The notes under the pieces were generated by a model. It did no database searches. It worked only from the letters and a program-made list of their open reading frames with translations, and was not told where the DNA came from. Below, piece by piece: positions 16,204-25,407 of a DNA stretch of 64,000 nt (positions within the stretch are counted from its first letter, which is position 1; each line of letters starts with the position of its first letter). Both the position numbers and the translations under genes were made by a program. This stretch comes from Comamonas sp. lk (GTDB taxonomy: Bacteria > Pseudomonadota > Gammaproteobacteria > Burkholderiales > Burkholderiaceae_C): assembly GCF_900564145.1 (NCBI RefSeq), contig NZ_UOOB01000001.1:372001-436000 (forward strand), written 5' to 3'.

Positions 16204-17166
16204 TTATTCGGCCGTGATCCCCTTTTCTGTGATGAGCTGGGCGTAGGTGTTGTAGTCGGCCTGGATCAGCGCGGCGAACTGTGCCGGCGTCGTGGTCTTG
16301 GCGACAGCACCCTGCTCGTTGAGCTTGCTGGCAATCTCGGGCTGGGCGACGGTGTCGCGGATGGCCGCAGCCAGGCGGTCTATGGTGGCTTGCGGAGTCT
16401 TGGCTGGGGCCAGCACACCGACCCAGGAGATGGACTTGAAGCCTGGTACGGTCTCGGCAACCGTGGGTACATCGGGCAGAGCCGCAACGCGCTTGTCGCC
16501 GGTCACGGCCACAGCGCGCAGCTTGCCCGACTTGATGTGACCCATGCTTTCCAGCACGGTGGCAAACGACATCTGAACATGGCCGGCCAGCAGGTCTGCA
16601 ATGGCCGGTCCGCCGCCGCGGTAAGGTACGTGCTGGATCTCGGTACGGGTGGCGCTTTTGAACATCTCGGCGGCTAGGTGCATGGAGCCGCCAGCACCCG
16701 AGGTGCTGTAGCTGAGTTTGCCGGGCTGGGCCTTGAGCAGTGCGATGAGTCCGGGCACATCCTTGGCCTGCACGCTGGGGTGTACCAGCAGCACCTGGGG
16801 CAGTTCGGCAATCAGGCTGACCGGGGCGAAAGCTGTCTTGGCGTCGTAAGGCAGCTTTTTGTAGAGGATGGGATTGATGGACTGGGTGCCGATATTGCCC
16901 AGCAGCAAGGTGTTGCCATCGGCTGGAGCACGGGCCACTTGGTCGGCGCCGATGACACCGGCGGCACCGGGTTTGTTCTCTATGACCACGGTCTGACCCA
17001 AGCGGGTACCTAGGGTCTGACTGAGCAGGCGGGCACTGGTGTCACTGCCGCCCCCGGGTGAGAAGGGGATGACCAGGGTCAGGGGTTTGCCGGACTGTGC
17101 GCTGGCAGCGCAAGACAGGCCGGCCAAGGCCAGTGTGATCAGCAATCGGCGGGAAGGGTTTCGCAT
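16204..17166 (-). CDS. Bug/TctC-family periplasmic binding protein, glucarate operon (a)
   Basis: A 320-residue Bug protein with signal peptide RRLLITLALAGLSCAASA. Typical blocks are [63 protein letters not shown] and SGKLRAVAVTGDKRVAALPDVPT. It follows a second Bug gene at 17226, so the operon carries tandem binding proteins. Ligands are inferred to be aldarates or related dicarboxylates. GGAGA lies before the ATG. Confidence 0.9.
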   Translation of the reverse strand: MRNPSRRLLITLALAGLSCAASAQSGKPLTLVIPFSPGGGSDTSARLLSQTLGTRLGQTVVIENKPGAAGVIGADQVARAPADGNTLLLGNIGTQSINPILYKKLPYDAKTAFAPVSLIAELPQVLLVHPSVQAKDVPGLIALLKAQPGKLSYSTSGAGGSMHLAAEMFKSATRTEIQHVPYRGGGPAIADLLAGHVQMSFATVLESMGHIKSGKLRAVAVTGDKRVAALPDVPTVAETVPGFKSISWVGVLAPAKTPQATIDRLAAAIRDTVAQPEIASKLNEQGAVAKTTTPAQFAALIQADYNTYAQLITEKGITAE

Positions 17167-17225
17167 GCGTTGTCTCCGTTATCGGTGTTGTGGGTGCATG
17201 GGCCGCCAGCGGCGGCGAAAAGGCT

Positions 17226-18203
17226 TCAGTCGGCAGTGATTTTTCGGGTCTGGATCAGTTGCTTCCAGCGTTCGTTTTCCTGGGTCTGAAAGCGTGTGAA
17301 CTCTTCGGGCGTGTTGCCTACGATTTCCAGACCCTGCTCCACAAAGCGCTTGCGGATGTCGGGCTGCTGCACGGCGGCGATGGCGGCCTTGGCCAGCTTG
17401 GCCTTCACATCGGCGGGCAAGCCTTTGGGGGCCGCCATGCCTTGCCAGGAATAGACTTCCGCGCCTTTGACGCCTGACTCTGCCAGCGTGGGCACGTCAG
17501 GCAGCACGGGCGAGCGCTGCGTGCCGGTCACGGCAATCGCGTGCAGCTTGCCGCTGCGCAGGTGGGACAGCACGGCATTGACGTTCTGGAACGAGAAATC
17601 CACCTGGCCGCCCAGCAGGTCGGTGATGGCCGGTGCGCCACCCTTGTAGGGCACGTGCATGGCTTCGGTGCCGGTTTGCTGCCAGAACAGTTCGGCCGAC
17701 AGATGATCGGAAGAACCGTTGCCCGAACTGGCAAAACTGATTTTTCCGGGATTGGCCTTGAGTGCGGCGATGACTTCGCTCACGCTGCGGACCTTTTGCT
17801 TGGGGCTGGCCACCAGCACATTGGGCGCCTGCACGGGAATGGTGATGTAGTCGAAGTCCTTGGCAGCGTCGTAGGGGACGCTCTTGACCAGATGGGGCGT
17901 GACGACGTACGGGCCCAGCGACGCGACAAGCAGGGTATAGCCGTCGGCCGCCGCGCGCTTGACGGCTCCCGCACCGATGGTGCCGGTGGCACCAGGGCGG
18001 TTTTCCACGACAAAGGGCTTGCCCAGCTGCTCGGCCATGCTCAGGGCCACGGCTCGCGCCACGGTGTCGGTAGAGCCGCCGGCCGGGAATGGCACGATGA
18101 TGTTGACGGCTTTTTCAGGAAAGCTCCCGGCCGCCTGGGCCATGGGCGCTAGCTGGGTGGTGAGGGCGAGCGCTGCGCCCAGAGTGATCCATGTTTTTTT
18201 CAT
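17226..18203 (-). CDS. Bug/TctC-family periplasmic binding protein, glucarate operon (b)
   Basis: A 325-residue Bug protein. The signal peptide ends near PMAQA-AGSF, and the blocks PFPAGGSTDTVARAVA, ENRPGATGTIGAGAVKRA, MHVPYKGGAPAITDLLGGQVDFSFQ and GKLHAIAVTGTQRSPVLPDVPT are intact. It begins 49 bp after the kdgD stop, with AAGGAGA before its ATG. Its sequence is clearly different from that of the neighbour at 16204, so the pair is not a fresh tandem copy. They may bind different aldarates. Confidence 0.9.
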   Translation of the reverse strand: MKKTWITLGAALALTTQLAPMAQAAGSFPEKAVNIIVPFPAGGSTDTVARAVALSMAEQLGKPFVVENRPGATGTIGAGAVKRAAADGYTLLVASLGPYVVTPHLVKSVPYDAAKDFDYITIPVQAPNVLVASPKQKVRSVSEVIAALKANPGKISFASSGNGSSDHLSAELFWQQTGTEAMHVPYKGGAPAITDLLGGQVDFSFQNVNAVLSHLRSGKLHAIAVTGTQRSPVLPDVPTLAESGVKGAEVYSWQGMAAPKGLPADVKAKLAKAAIAAVQQPDIRKRFVEQGLEIVGNTPEEFTRFQTQENERWKQLIQTRKITAD

Positions 18204-18252
18204 GCGTTTGTCTCCTTGGGGCGGCAGGTGCTGGCACCTGCCGGTGCCAGGC

Positions 18253-19164
18253 TTATTGGGGGCCGAGCTTGTCGATCAAGGCCTTGAGCTCTTCCATCTC
18301 GGAAGGCTTGAGGTCCGTCAGCGGAGCGCGCACGGGGCCGGCATCGTGGCCTACCAGCTTGGCGCCGGCCTTGATGATGCTGACGCCGTAGCCTTCTACG
18401 CGGTTGCGGATCTTCAGGTAAGGCATGAAGAAATCCTTGAGCAGCTTGTGCTGCGTGGCCATGTCGTCGGTGCGCACGGCTTCGTAGAAATCCATTGCCG
18501 TCTTGGGAATGAAGTTGAAGACGGCCGAGGAGTACACGGGTGTGCCCAGCGCCTTGTAGGCGGCGGCATAGATCTCGGCCGTGGGCAGGCCGCCCAGATA
18601 GGCGAAGCGGTCGCCCATCTTCATAAAGATGGAGGACATGGTTTCGATGTTGCCCATGCCGTCCTTGAAGCCCACCAGGTTGGGGCAGCGCTCGGCCAGG
18701 ATGGCCAGGGATTCGGGCGTGAAGCGGGTGCGGTCGCGGTTGTAGACGATGACGCCGAATTTCACGCTCTTGCAGACCTGCTCCACGTGGGCGATCAGGC
18801 CTTCCTGGCCGGCTTCTGTCAGGTAGTGGGGCAGCAGCAGGATGCCGTGGGCACCCAGGCGCTCGGCTTCCTGGGCGTGGGCGATGGCAGTGCGGGTGGG
18901 GCCGCCGGCGCCGGCAATGATGGGCACCTTGCCGCGGCAGGTGTCCACGGCGGTCTTGATGATCTGGCCGTATTCATCGCCGTACAGCGAGAAGTACTCG
19001 CCCGTGCCGCCAGCGGCGAACAGGGCACTGGCACCGTAGGGGGCCAGCCATTCCAGGCGGGCGGCATAGCCCTTGGCATTGAAGTTACCGTTGCTGTCGA
19101 AGTCCGTCACGGGGAAGGACAGCAGGCCGGAACTCATCACGTCTTTGAGGTCTTGGGGGGTCAT
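18253..19164 (-). CDS. kdgD: 5-dehydro-4-deoxyglucarate dehydratase
   Basis: A 303-residue DapA-family enzyme that dehydrates and decarboxylates 5-keto-4-deoxyglucarate to 2-oxoglutarate semialdehyde. Recognisable features are [11 protein letters not shown] at the N-terminus, [12 protein letters not shown], the active-site Tyr141 (VIVYNRD) and the Schiff-base Lys167 in GFKDGMGN, followed by SSAVFNFIP. The length matches KdgD. It joins the products of gudD and garD and feeds the aldehyde dehydrogenase at 11151. It is the second gene of the minus-strand operon that starts with the Bug gene at 20183. AAAGGA precedes the ATG. Confidence 0.92.
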   Translation of the reverse strand: MTPQDLKDVMSSGLLSFPVTDFDSNGNFNAKGYAARLEWLAPYGASALFAAGGTGEYFSLYGDEYGQIIKTAVDTCRGKVPIIAGAGGPTRTAIAHAQEAERLGAHGILLLPHYLTEAGQEGLIAHVEQVCKSVKFGVIVYNRDRTRFTPESLAILAERCPNLVGFKDGMGNIETMSSIFMKMGDRFAYLGGLPTAEIYAAAYKALGTPVYSSAVFNFIPKTAMDFYEAVRTDDMATQHKLLKDFFMPYLKIRNRVEGYGVSIIKAGAKLVGHDAGPVRAPLTDLKPSEMEELKALIDKLGPQ

Positions 19165-19205
19165 GGTAATCCTTTGAAAGAAGAGAGCAGAAAAGGTGCT
19201 GAACT

Positions 19206-20183
19206 TCAGTCCAGCTGCAAATTGGCGGTTTGCACCACGGTGCGCCAGCGGGCACGCTCGGCGTTGAAGAACTTGTCGGTTTCGGTGGGCGTCATCGTCA
19301 CCACCTCGGCGCCTTGGGCCGTGAGGCGCGAGCGCACTTCGGGCGAGCGGATGGAGGCCAGCAGGGCCTGGTTCACGCGCTGAATGACGGCTTCGGGTGT
19401 CTTGGCCGGCAGCACCACGCCTTGCCAGGTGCCGGAATCAAAGCCCTGGGCGCCTTGCTCGGCCAGCGTGGGCACATCGGAGATCAAGGGCATGCGGCTG
19501 CTCTTGGAGATACCCAGCAGCTTGAGCTTGCCGCTTTGTACATGGGGGTAGGTGGCCAACATGCCGTTCATCAGCACCTGGGTCTGGCCGGCGACGGTGT
19601 CCTGTACCGATTGCACGCCGCCCTTGTAAGGCACGTAAACCCATTTCGCTCCCGTCAGTCGGGCCAGCTCCACGCCTGCCAGATGGGGGGCGCTGCCATT
19701 GGCCGTCACGGCGAAGTTCAGATCCTGCTTCTTGGACAGTTCCACCAGCTCCTTGAGATTGTTGGCCTTCACGGAGGGATGAACCACCAGCATATGGGGC
19801 GAGTAAGCCAGCATGGCTGCCCCGCGCAAGGCCTTGGATGGATCGAAGCTGAGCTTGGTATAGACCGAAGGCGAGATGGCCAGCGCGCCCAGATCGCAGA
19901 GCAGCCAGGTGTAGCCGTCAGCCGGTGCGCGGGCGACAAACTCTGCGCCCAGATTGCCGTTGGCACCGGGCTTGTTTTCGATCACCACGGGTTGCTTGAA
20001 CTCTTGCGAAAGCTGCTGGCCTATGGCACGGGCAATGATGTCGGAACTGCCGCCGGGGGGGTAGGGAACAACCAGGCGAATCGGCTTGGAAGGCCAGGCT
20101 TCGGCTGCCAGCAGCTGAGGGGAAAACAGGCTGCTGGCGGCAAGCGCCAGCGCGGAACACAGAAATCGGGAGCGGCAAAGCAT
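19206..20183 (-). CDS. Bug/TctC-family periplasmic binding protein, first gene of glucarate operon
   Basis: A 325-residue Bug protein. ATG 20183 ([20 protein letters not shown]...) is used because CAGGAGA stands about 10 bases upstream and it yields a good signal peptide (cleavage after LLAAEA); a longer frame from 20222 has neither. Landmarks are [62 protein letters not shown] and [14 protein letters not shown]. It is the first gene after the GntR operator region and so likely the best expressed of the binding proteins in this operon. Confidence 0.9.
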   Translation of the reverse strand: MLCRSRFLCSALALAASSLFSPQLLAAEAWPSKPIRLVVPYPPGGSSDIIARAIGQQLSQEFKQPVVIENKPGANGNLGAEFVARAPADGYTWLLCDLGALAISPSVYTKLSFDPSKALRGAAMLAYSPHMLVVHPSVKANNLKELVELSKKQDLNFAVTANGSAPHLAGVELARLTGAKWVYVPYKGGVQSVQDTVAGQTQVLMNGMLATYPHVQSGKLKLLGISKSSRMPLISDVPTLAEQGAQGFDSGTWQGVVLPAKTPEAVIQRVNQALLASIRSPEVRSRLTAQGAEVVTMTPTETDKFFNAERARWRTVVQTANLQLD

Positions 20184-20203
20184 GATGAGATTGTCTCCTG
20201 GTT

Positions 20204-20223
20204 GTTGTCTGTCATCATACAAC
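20204..20223. promoter_or_regulatory. candidate GntR operator before the glucarate operon
   Basis: GTTGTCTGTCATCATACAAC has GTTGT/ACAAC arms around a 10-bp centre, 20 bp upstream of the first Bug start. The same arms, closer together, occur at 21114 in front of the GntR gene. Confidence 0.4.
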
Positions 20224-20280
20224 TAGAGATCTCAGAACCCAATACCTTCTTGCTAGGGGAAAACGCGGATGGGGCGGTGA

Positions 20281-21090
20281 TTAAGCCGCTGGACCTGATT
20301 CCTGAGACTGACTCAGACGTTGTGCCAGGCGCAGGCGCTCGCGCGAATTGGTCAAGTGAATGCGCATGGCGGCCCGGGCAGAGTCTGCGTCCTGGCGCTC
20401 AATAGCGGCATAGATTTCCTCGTGCTCGCGATTGACGCGGCGCAGGTAATCGGGGTCGCGGGCCGGCGTATGGATGGAGGTGATGCGGTTGCGCGGAATC
20501 AGCAGCGTGCCGAAATGCTGGAGGATTTCCTGGAAGTAGCGATTGCCCGTGGCCTGCGCAATGCACAGGTGAAAGGCTAGGTCGTGGCTGACGGTCTCGT
20601 GCCCGAGCGCAAAGTTGTGCTCGAAGGCCTGCAGTGCCTCGCGCATGGCCTGCAGATGTGGGGCTTGGCGGCGCTGTGCGGCCAGGCCGGCGGCTTCGGT
20701 CTCCAGGCTGATGCGCAGCTCCAGCACGGCCAGCACATCCACCGATTCACTCAATTCATGGGCGTTGAGCACGGGGCTCTGGCGTACCGGTGCCGGCAGC
20801 ACAAAAGTGCCTATGCCATGCCGTGTTTCCACCAGACCGCCGGCTTGCAGCTTGGACAAGGCTTCACGCACCACGGTGCGGCTGACGTCGTAGCTGCGAA
20901 CCAGCTCGGATTCGGTAGGCAGCTTGTCGCCTTCATTGAGCAGGCCTTGTCGAATCTTTTGCTCGAACTCTTCAGACAACAGATTGGCCAGGCTGCGACT
21001 GCCTCGGCTGGTCTTGCTGCGCAGCGCAGACCCCTCCGTCGGCAATAAAAATGCAGTGGATTGGGGTAATTCCGATGTCTGGGTGCTCAT
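20281..21090 (-). CDS. GntR-family (FadR/FCD subfamily) regulator of glucarate/galactarate genes
   Basis: A 269-residue FadR-type regulator. The winged helix lies at about residues 35-100 (LPTESELVRSYDVSRTVVREALSKLQAGGLVETRHGIGTFV) and an FCD ligand-binding domain follows, with the metal-site pattern HDLAFH...HEEIYAAI...RIHLTNSRER. It sits between the minus-strand Bug-kdgD-gudD operon and the plus-strand gudD-like/garD operon, so it is the obvious repressor of both, probably lifted by an aldarate. ATG 21090 (MSTQTSELP) is chosen; the longer frame to 21165 would cross the candidate operator. The C-terminus (SQSQESGPAA) is flexible. Confidence 0.88.
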   Translation of the reverse strand: MSTQTSELPQSTAFLLPTEGSALRSKTSRGSRSLANLLSEEFEQKIRQGLLNEGDKLPTESELVRSYDVSRTVVREALSKLQAGGLVETRHGIGTFVLPAPVRQSPVLNAHELSESVDVLAVLELRISLETEAAGLAAQRRQAPHLQAMREALQAFEHNFALGHETVSHDLAFHLCIAQATGNRYFQEILQHFGTLLIPRNRITSIHTPARDPDYLRRVNREHEEIYAAIERQDADSARAAMRIHLTNSRERLRLAQRLSQSQESGPAA

Positions 21091-21113
21091 GGCTCTGATG
21101 ATAATAGTTTTTA

Positions 21114-21126
21114 GTTGTACGACAAC
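21114..21126. promoter_or_regulatory. candidate GntR operator, GTTGT-N3-ACAAC palindrome
   Basis: GTTGTACGACAAC is a perfect 5+5 inverted repeat with a 3-bp centre, the geometry of FadR/GntR-family operators. It lies 23 bp before the regulator start and 79 bp before the divergent dehydratase gene. Confidence 0.65.
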
Positions 21127-21205
21127 ATACCACAAGACCTCTGTACTCAAGCTCCGTGGCTTCACCCAGCCACCCTGATTTCACTACCGCCGCTGCCCGT
21201 CCAAA

Positions 21206-22501
21206 ATGAGCACCTCTCACGCGATCCGCCACATCCGCATCACACCTATTGCTTTCCGTGATCCGCCGCTGCTCAATGCGGCCGGCATCCACGAGCCCTG
21301 GGCGCTGCGCTCCATCATCGAAATCGAGACCGCATCGGGTCTGGTGGGCATCAATGAAAGCTATGGCGACCAGCCCATGCTGGAGGCGCTGGCCAAGGTG
21401 GCACCGTCATTGATCGGACTGTCACCCTGGGCGCTCAACGAAATGGAAGTGCGTGTTGCGGCCCTGGTGACGCCGCCCCAGCTGACGGCTTCGGAGTTTC
21501 TGGGCCAGCAGGTTTCGCTGGCACCGGGCACCCATGTGTCCAAGACCGTGGCCAAGGTGGTCAGCGCCTTTGAAGTCGCCATGCTGGACCTGCAAGGTCA
21601 GATGGCCCAGGCGCCCATCGTGGATCTGCTGGGCGGCGCAGCGCGCGACCGCGTGCCGTTTTCGGCCTATCTGTTTTACAAATACGCCGAACACATCGAC
21701 AAGCCTTATGCGCCGGACGCCTGGGGCGAGGCACTGGCGCCGCAGCAACTGGTGGAGCAGGCGCGCCGCATGATCTCGCAGTACGGTTTTCAGAGCATCA
21801 AGCTCAAGGCCGGTACGCTGCCGCCCGAGCAAGAGGCCGCAGGCATTCTGGCCCTGGCCGAGGCTTTTCCGGGTCTGCCGTTGCGCATAGACCCCAATGG
21901 CAACTGGACGGTGGAAACCAGTCTCAAGATCGTGCAGCAGCTGCGCGGCGTGCTGGAGTACTACGAAGATCCGGCCCCCGGTCTGGACGGCATGGCGGCT
22001 GTGGCGCGCGAGTGTGAGGTGCCTCTGGCCACGAATATGGTGGTGACGGACTTTGCCGAGTTCCGCCGCAATGCCGACATGGGCTGCCCGGTGAAGATTG
22101 TGCTCAGCGACCACCACTACTGGGGCGGCCTGCGTGCCACCCAGCGCCTGTCCACACTGTGCCGCACTTTCGATTTGGGCCTGTCCATGCACAGCAACTC
22201 CCACCTGGGCGTGAGCCTGGTGGCCATGACCCACCTTTGCGCCAGCGTGCCGCTGCTGACCTATGCCTGCGACACCCACTACCCCTGGCAGGACGAAGAG
22301 GTCGTCGCAGGCGGTCGTCTGCAGTTCGAGCAGGGCAGCCTGCGCGTGCCCACCACACCGGGCCTGGGCGTGACGCTGGACCGCGAGGCGCTGGCCCGCC
22401 TGCATGGCAACTATCTGCGCTGTGGCATTCGCAACCGGGACGACCTGGGGCAAATGCGCAAGTACGACCCTGGCTTCACCGGCCATCAACCCCGTTTTTG
22501 A
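21206..22501 (+). CDS. glucarate-dehydratase-related enolase-superfamily enzyme
   Basis: A 431-residue protein of the glucarate dehydratase subgroup. All catalytic positions visible in GudD at 13770 are kept: IKLKAG (lysine pair), RIDPNGNW, YEDPAPG, ATNMVVTD, LSDHHYW and MHSNSHLG. It therefore looks catalytically competent, unlike many GudX paralogues. It is divergent from the GntR gene and heads a plus-strand operon with a Bug gene and garD. It could be a second glucarate/idarate dehydratase or act on another aldarate; sequence alone does not decide. No strong ribosome binding site precedes ATG 21206. Confidence 0.85.
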   Translation: MSTSHAIRHIRITPIAFRDPPLLNAAGIHEPWALRSIIEIETASGLVGINESYGDQPMLEALAKVAPSLIGLSPWALNEMEVRVAALVTPPQLTASEFLGQQVSLAPGTHVSKTVAKVVSAFEVAMLDLQGQMAQAPIVDLLGGAARDRVPFSAYLFYKYAEHIDKPYAPDAWGEALAPQQLVEQARRMISQYGFQSIKLKAGTLPPEQEAAGILALAEAFPGLPLRIDPNGNWTVETSLKIVQQLRGVLEYYEDPAPGLDGMAAVARECEVPLATNMVVTDFAEFRRNADMGCPVKIVLSDHHYWGGLRATQRLSTLCRTFDLGLSMHSNSHLGVSLVAMTHLCASVPLLTYACDTHYPWQDEEVVAGGRLQFEQGSLRVPTTPGLGVTLDREALARLHGNYLRCGIRNRDDLGQMRKYDPGFTGHQPRF

Positions 22502-22554
22502 ACCCCCAATCCACAGCGCAAGAAGACGCTATCGCCCAACCGGAGACACGCACC

Positions 22555-23556
22555 ATGCAACGCCGCACTTTAATCCAATGCACTCTCGCCGCCAGCTTCC
22601 TGCTGCTCGGCGCATCCCAACTGGCCGCGCCCGCCCTGGCACAGGGCAACTGGCCCACCGGCAAAGCCATTACTTATCTGGTGCCGTTTCCTCCCGGCGG
22701 CAATACCGACACCCTGGCACGCGTGATTGCCCAGCCGCTGAGCAAGGCGCTTGGCACGCCCGTGATCATCGAAAACAAGGGCGGTGCTGGCGGTAGCGTG
22801 GGCTCGGCCCAAGCTGCCCGTGCGCCGGCCGACGGCTACACCATTCTGGGCGGCACCATCAGCTCGCATGCCATCAATGTGAGCCTGTATTCCAAGCTGG
22901 ACTATGACCCCGTCAAATCCTTTACACCGGTCGCCATGCTGGGTTCCGGGCCGCTGGTGTTGGTGGTACCGGCCGCCAGCTCCTACAAGACGCTGGCCGA
23001 CGTGCTGGCCGGCAGCAAGGCCAAGGCGGCTGCCGGTGGTCTGACTTCGGCTTCGCCTGGCAACGGCACCTCCAACCATATGGCGCTGGAATTGCTGGCC
23101 TACCAGAGCGGCGTGAAGTTCACCCATGTGCCCTACAAGGGCAGCGGCCCGGCGGTTCAGGATGTGATGGGCGGCCAGGTGGACATGATGTTCGACACCG
23201 CCCTGGTCGTCGGCCCGCATATACAGTCTGGCAAGCTGCGCCCCATTGCTGTGACCAGTTCCAAGCGCCTGGAGTCGCTGCCCGATGTGCCGACCATTGC
23301 CGAAGCGGGTGAGAAGGGCTTTGACATGGGATCGTGGCAGGCGGTGTTCGCGCCCGCAGGCACACCCAAGCCCATCGTGGACCGACTACATGCCGAGATC
23401 ATGAAAATCGTCGCCACACCCGAAGTCCAGGCTCGCCTCAAGAACTTTGGCATGCTGCCTTCCCATATGACGCCCGCCGAGTTGGCCGATTACCAGAAGG
23501 CCGAAGTGGCCAAGTGGGCCAAGGTGATCAAGGCGGCTGGAATAAAAGCGGATTGA
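22555..23556 (+). CDS. Bug/TctC-family periplasmic binding protein, galactarate operon
   Basis: A 333-residue Bug protein with signal peptide MQRRTLIQCTLAASFLLLG...ALA-QGNW. Landmarks are PFPPGGNTDTLARVIAQ, ENKGGAGGSVGSAQAARAPADG, THVPYKGSGPAVQDVMGGQVDMMFD and SGKLRPIAVTSSKRLESLPDVPT. I chose ATG 22555, which has CGGAGA about 8 bases upstream; the open frame continues back through the previous gene in another frame. It lies 53 bp after the GudD-like gene and is followed immediately by a repeat element. Confidence 0.9.
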   Translation: MQRRTLIQCTLAASFLLLGASQLAAPALAQGNWPTGKAITYLVPFPPGGNTDTLARVIAQPLSKALGTPVIIENKGGAGGSVGSAQAARAPADGYTILGGTISSHAINVSLYSKLDYDPVKSFTPVAMLGSGPLVLVVPAASSYKTLADVLAGSKAKAAAGGLTSASPGNGTSNHMALELLAYQSGVKFTHVPYKGSGPAVQDVMGGQVDMMFDTALVVGPHIQSGKLRPIAVTSSKRLESLPDVPTIAEAGEKGFDMGSWQAVFAPAGTPKPIVDRLHAEIMKIVATPEVQARLKNFGMLPSHMTPAELADYQKAEVAKWAKVIKAAGIKAD

Positions 23557-23650
23557 CCCCCTGAGCGGCTGCGCCGCTTCCCCCGTTGCACGGCGCCCTC
23601 TCTCGCTTCGCGGAGGGAGACGACACCCTCGGTGCGGGGCCGCCTAGGCC
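23557..23650. repeat. GC-rich dispersed hairpin repeat (family C), copy 1
   Basis: It begins on the base after the Bug stop codon: CCCCCTGAGCGGCTGCGCCG, then CTTCCCCC, then GACGACACCCTCGGTGCGGG, then GCCGCC. The block order matches 42470-42542, which also starts just after a Bug gene. GCGGC-TGC-GCCGC forms a tight hairpin. It may work as a terminator or REP-like element. Confidence 0.65.
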
Positions 23651-23757
23651 CTTCCTCAGTGTCTCTGGTTTGGGCCAGCGTCAGTTGCGGGGGCTTTGCC
23701 AGTTGCCGGGCTGATGCGGCCCAAGGTTGCGAAATAGAAAATTGAGATGAGATTGCC

Positions 23758-25323
23758 ATGAGTACCCCAGCCCCACTTTCCATCAGCATGCATCCGGCCG
23801 ACAACGTGGCCATCATTGCCAACGACGGCGGCCTGCCGGCCGGCACCGTGCTGCCCGGCGGCCTGGTGCTGGTCGACAAGGTGCCGCAGGCGCACAAGGT
23901 GGCGCTGGAAGACATTCCCGAAGGCGGAGCGGTGCGCCGCTATAACGTGGTCATAGGTTATGCGCTGCAATCGATTGCGGCCGGCAGCTGGGTGCATGAA
24001 CGCCTGCTCAAAATGCCCGGTGCGCTTTCGCTGGAAGGCTTGCCCATTGCCACGGTCAAGCCGCCCGCGCTGGAGCCGCTGGAAGGCTATACCTTCGAAG
24101 GCTATCGCAATGCCGACGGCACGGTGGGCACGCGCAACATCCTGGCCATTACCACCACGGTGCAATGCGTGGCCGGAGTGCTGGATTTTGCGGTGGGTCG
24201 CATCAAGGCCGAGTTGCTGCCGCGCTATCCGAATGTCGATGACGTGGTCGGACTGGAGCACAGCTATGGCTGTGGCGTGGCGATTGATGCCGTGGGCGCC
24301 GAGATTCCGCAGCGCACGCTGCGCAACATCAGCCACAACCCGAACTTCGGTGGTGAGGTCATGGTGGTCAGCCTGGGCTGCGAAAAGCTGCAACCCGAGC
24401 GGCTGCTGCCGCCGGGTAGCTTTCCCATCGTCGATGAGCGTGAGTCCGCGCTGGATGTGGTTTTTCTGCAGGACGAGGCCCATGTGGGCTTTATGTCCAT
24501 GATCGACTCCATCATGCAGCGGGCCAAAGTCCATCTGGAGCGGCTCAACGCGCGCCGACGCGAAACCGTACACGCCAGTGCACTGGTCGTGGGCGTGCAG
24601 TGCGGTGGCAGCGATGCCTTCAGCGGCGTTACGGCCAACCCGGCCGTGGGCTTTTGCACCGACCTGCTGGTGCGCGCCGGTGCCACCGTGATGTTTAGCG
24701 AAGTGACCGAGGTGCGCGACGGCATAGATCAGCTCACCTCGCGCGCCTCCAGCCCCGAAGTGGCCGAGGCCATGATCGCGGAAATGGCCTGGTACGACGC
24801 TTACCTGGACAAGGGCAAGGTGGATCGCAGTGCCAACACCACGCCGGGCAACAAAAAAGGCGGTCTCTCCAACATCGTCGAGAAGGCCATGGGCTCCATC
24901 ATCAAGAGCGGTACCGCCCCCATCACGGGCGTGCTGTCGCCGGGTCAGCGGTTGGCGGATCGCGGCATAACACGCGGTCTGGTCTACGCAGCCACTCCGG
25001 CCAGCGACTTTATCTGCGGCACGCTGCAACTGGCGGCTGGTATGAATCTGCATGTCTTCACCACGGGCCGTGGCACGCCTTACGGCCTGGCCCAGGTGCC
25101 GGTGATCAAGGTCGCCACGCGCAGCGACCTTGCGCGGCGCTGGCATGACCTGATGGATGTCAACGCCGGACGCATTGCCGACGGCGAAGCCACGATAGAG
25201 GACATAGGCTGGGAAATGTTCAGACTGATGCTGGATGTGGCCAGCGGGAGAAAAAAGACCTGGGCCGAGCAGTGGAAGTTGCATAACGCGCTGGTGCTGT
25301 TCAACCCCGCGCCCGTGACCTGA
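23758..25323 (+). CDS. garD: galactarate dehydratase, UxaA/GarD family
   Basis: A 521-residue GarD/UxaA-type Fe(II)-dependent dehydratase. The small N-terminal SAF-like domain (about residues 1-90: [20 protein letters not shown]) is followed by the large domain. Recognisable elements are [56 protein letters not shown], and SPEVAEAM...[21 protein letters not shown]. It converts galactarate to 5-keto-4-deoxyglucarate, the KdgD substrate. It is the third gene of the plus-strand operon. The 201-bp gap before it holds the family C repeat and nothing else I can identify; only a weak GAGATGAG site precedes the ATG. Confidence 0.9.
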   Translation: MSTPAPLSISMHPADNVAIIANDGGLPAGTVLPGGLVLVDKVPQAHKVALEDIPEGGAVRRYNVVIGYALQSIAAGSWVHERLLKMPGALSLEGLPIATVKPPALEPLEGYTFEGYRNADGTVGTRNILAITTTVQCVAGVLDFAVGRIKAELLPRYPNVDDVVGLEHSYGCGVAIDAVGAEIPQRTLRNISHNPNFGGEVMVVSLGCEKLQPERLLPPGSFPIVDERESALDVVFLQDEAHVGFMSMIDSIMQRAKVHLERLNARRRETVHASALVVGVQCGGSDAFSGVTANPAVGFCTDLLVRAGATVMFSEVTEVRDGIDQLTSRASSPEVAEAMIAEMAWYDAYLDKGKVDRSANTTPGNKKGGLSNIVEKAMGSIIKSGTAPITGVLSPGQRLADRGITRGLVYAATPASDFICGTLQLAAGMNLHVFTTGRGTPYGLAQVPVIKVATRSDLARRWHDLMDVNAGRIADGEATIEDIGWEMFRLMLDVASGRKKTWAEQWKLHNALVLFNPAPVT

Positions 25324-25407
25324 GAGGCGTTTCCAGAGAGCCGAAGCCGCCATCTGGACTGCCTGCAATTTCAGCGTCGGCGTGGACTGACAGGCCAATG
25401 TCGGTGA

